Shown here: positions 63,345 to 64,000 of the stretch, piece after piece | How positions within the stretch are numbered: position 1 is the first letter of the stretch | Layout: every line of letters begins with the position of its first letter | Source: Acidimicrobiales bacterium | GTDB taxonomy: Bacteria; Actinomycetota; Acidimicrobiia; Acidimicrobiales; JACCXE01 | NCBI GenBank assembly: GCA_035546775.1 | Contig: DASZWD010000067.1 | Coordinates: forward strand, 1-64,000 | DNA: 64,000 nucleotides | Reading direction: 5' to 3' | Made by a program: the position numbers and the translations under genes | The notes under the pieces: generated by a model | What the model saw: only the letters and a program-made list of their open reading frames with translations | Told to the model about the DNA's origin: nothing | Database searches by the model: none

Positions 63345-64000
63345 CTAGACGCGACGTCGCATCGCGAGTGCCCGCCTCGGTTTGCGCAAGAACAGCAAGC
63401 CCATCGCCAGGGAGAGCACCAGCAGAGGCAGCGTCGCTGAAGCGCTGCGCACCGACGAGATGCTGTCCGCGTCGAGGACTTGGGTGTTCGAGTTGCTGGC
63501 CAGATTGCCGGTGGCGCTGGCCGAGCCCGTCAGGATCGCCGCGTTGCCGTCGGAGGAGTTCGTGGCGGTCGAGTCGTTCACCGCGACCTTGTCACCACTG
63601 CCACCGCCGGTTGCCGCCGCAGTCTGCGGGGCGTTGGCGTTGTTGATCGAGACGTTGCCCGCACCGACATTGAGGCCGGAGTTGGCGAGGCCCAAACCAA
63701 AATTCAGGTTGTTGCTGTTCTGATCTCCAAGCACCAGTCCGGAAGCGCCCTGGGCGTCGATCGTCTGCACGGTGTTGTTGTTCGCCGTGTTGCCGATGGC
63801 CGATGCGTTTCCAGTGGCGATGATCGCCGAGCCGTCAGAGACATTCGACGTGTTGGCGGTGTTACTGGCGATCTTGTCGCCCGTACCGTTGCCCGACGCC
63901 GTGGCGTTCTGATTGCTGTTCGCAGTGTTCTGCGACGCGTTACCCACCCCGATGTTGCCCCCGGTGTTCGAGACGGCAATACCGATGTTGGTGTTGTTGG
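63345..64000 (-). CDS. Asn-rich repeat surface protein (3' part)
   Basis: The last 217 residues of a protein whose 5' end lies beyond the window. The sequence is low-complexity Asn/Ala/Gly/Ser with alternating short β-like units (N-T-A-N-S-N-Q-N-A-T; T-G-N-A-S-A-I-G-N-T-A-N-N-N), suggesting a solenoid or adhesin-like stalk. The end is a hydrophobic helix (LPLLVLSLAMGLLFL) followed by basic residues. No LPXTG-like motif is seen. Composition has fewer GC-ending codons than neighbouring genes. Confidence 0.7.
   Translation of the reverse strand, partial: NNTNIGIAVSNTGGNIGVGNASQNTANSNQNATASGNGTGDKIASNTANTSNVSDGSAIIATGNASAIGNTANNNTVQTIDAQGASGLVLGDQNSNNLNFGLGLANSGLNVGAGNVSINNANAPQTAAATGGGSGDKVAVNDSTATNSSDGNAAILTGSASATGNLASNSNTQVLDADSISSVRSASATLPLLVLSLAMGLLFLRKPRRALAMRRRV

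Overview
The window is a high-GC chromosomal segment of an actinobacterium. Several things point that way: GTG and TTG starts are common, genes often overlap by 4 bp (ATGA/GTGA), there are two WhiB-type Fe-S proteins, an actinobacterial RegX3-type regulator, a class E-like sortase with LAXTG-like substrates, a YlbL-type S16 protease, UPF0182 and DUF2342 proteins, and a B. subtilis/actinobacterial-type succinate dehydrogenase. A class Acidimicrobiia relative is my best guess; this is inference from gene content, not from a marker gene. No gap between genes exceeds about 155 bases.

Layout. 1-830: two small phage-like genes (one HNH nuclease) abutting the 3' end of an initiator tRNA-fMet (898-974). 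1030-10367: a frameshifted PHB-depolymerase-like esterase, a secreted phosphoesterase, small proteins, UPF0182, a DivIVA-domain protein with a phage MuF-like C-terminus, and a FecR-like protein coupled to a large sensor kinase (10364-12940). 13046-21072: envelope and proteostasis genes (S16/PDZ protease, sortase, HEAT protein, MreB, HtrA protease, SDR, DUF2342). 21073-21530: a tiny locus with an HTH gene, three identical-geometry operators, a 20-residue poly-lysine ORF and a perfect hairpin.

21533-41000 is the most interesting part, almost entirely on the minus strand. A RegX3-like regulator precedes an 11-gene run: a small membrane protein, pstC, pstA, pstS, a giant PstS-like protein, four paralogous secreted proteins of a domain I cannot name, a sortase-fold protein that has lost its catalytic residues, and a pstB carrying an extra N-terminal domain. 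Eight consecutive junctions (pstC through the inactive sortase) are 4-bp overlaps. Downstream lie a third phosphate-binding-protein-like gene, a surface protein that joins the same paralogous domain to fibronectin III and a WxL-like C-terminus, a DUF916/WxL-interacting-type protein and a further membrane-anchored partner. The layout suggests a phosphate-regulated cell-surface assembly rather than a simple phosphate importer.

41012-64000: HtrA, WhiB, TatA, a glutamate formiminotransferase, a second WhiB, an M14 carboxypeptidase with an MprF-like protein, a MoxR/VWA/NRAMP-related operon, a GH2 glycosidase overlapping sdhCAB, a peptidoglycan-binding hydrolase-like protein, secreted proteins, and the 3' part of an Asn-rich surface repeat protein running off the right edge.

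Long, nearly perfect palindromes sit between most convergent gene pairs and probably act as two-way terminators. One member of the same 49-bp palindrome type lies in frame inside the DivIVA-domain gene, which suggests these elements can move.
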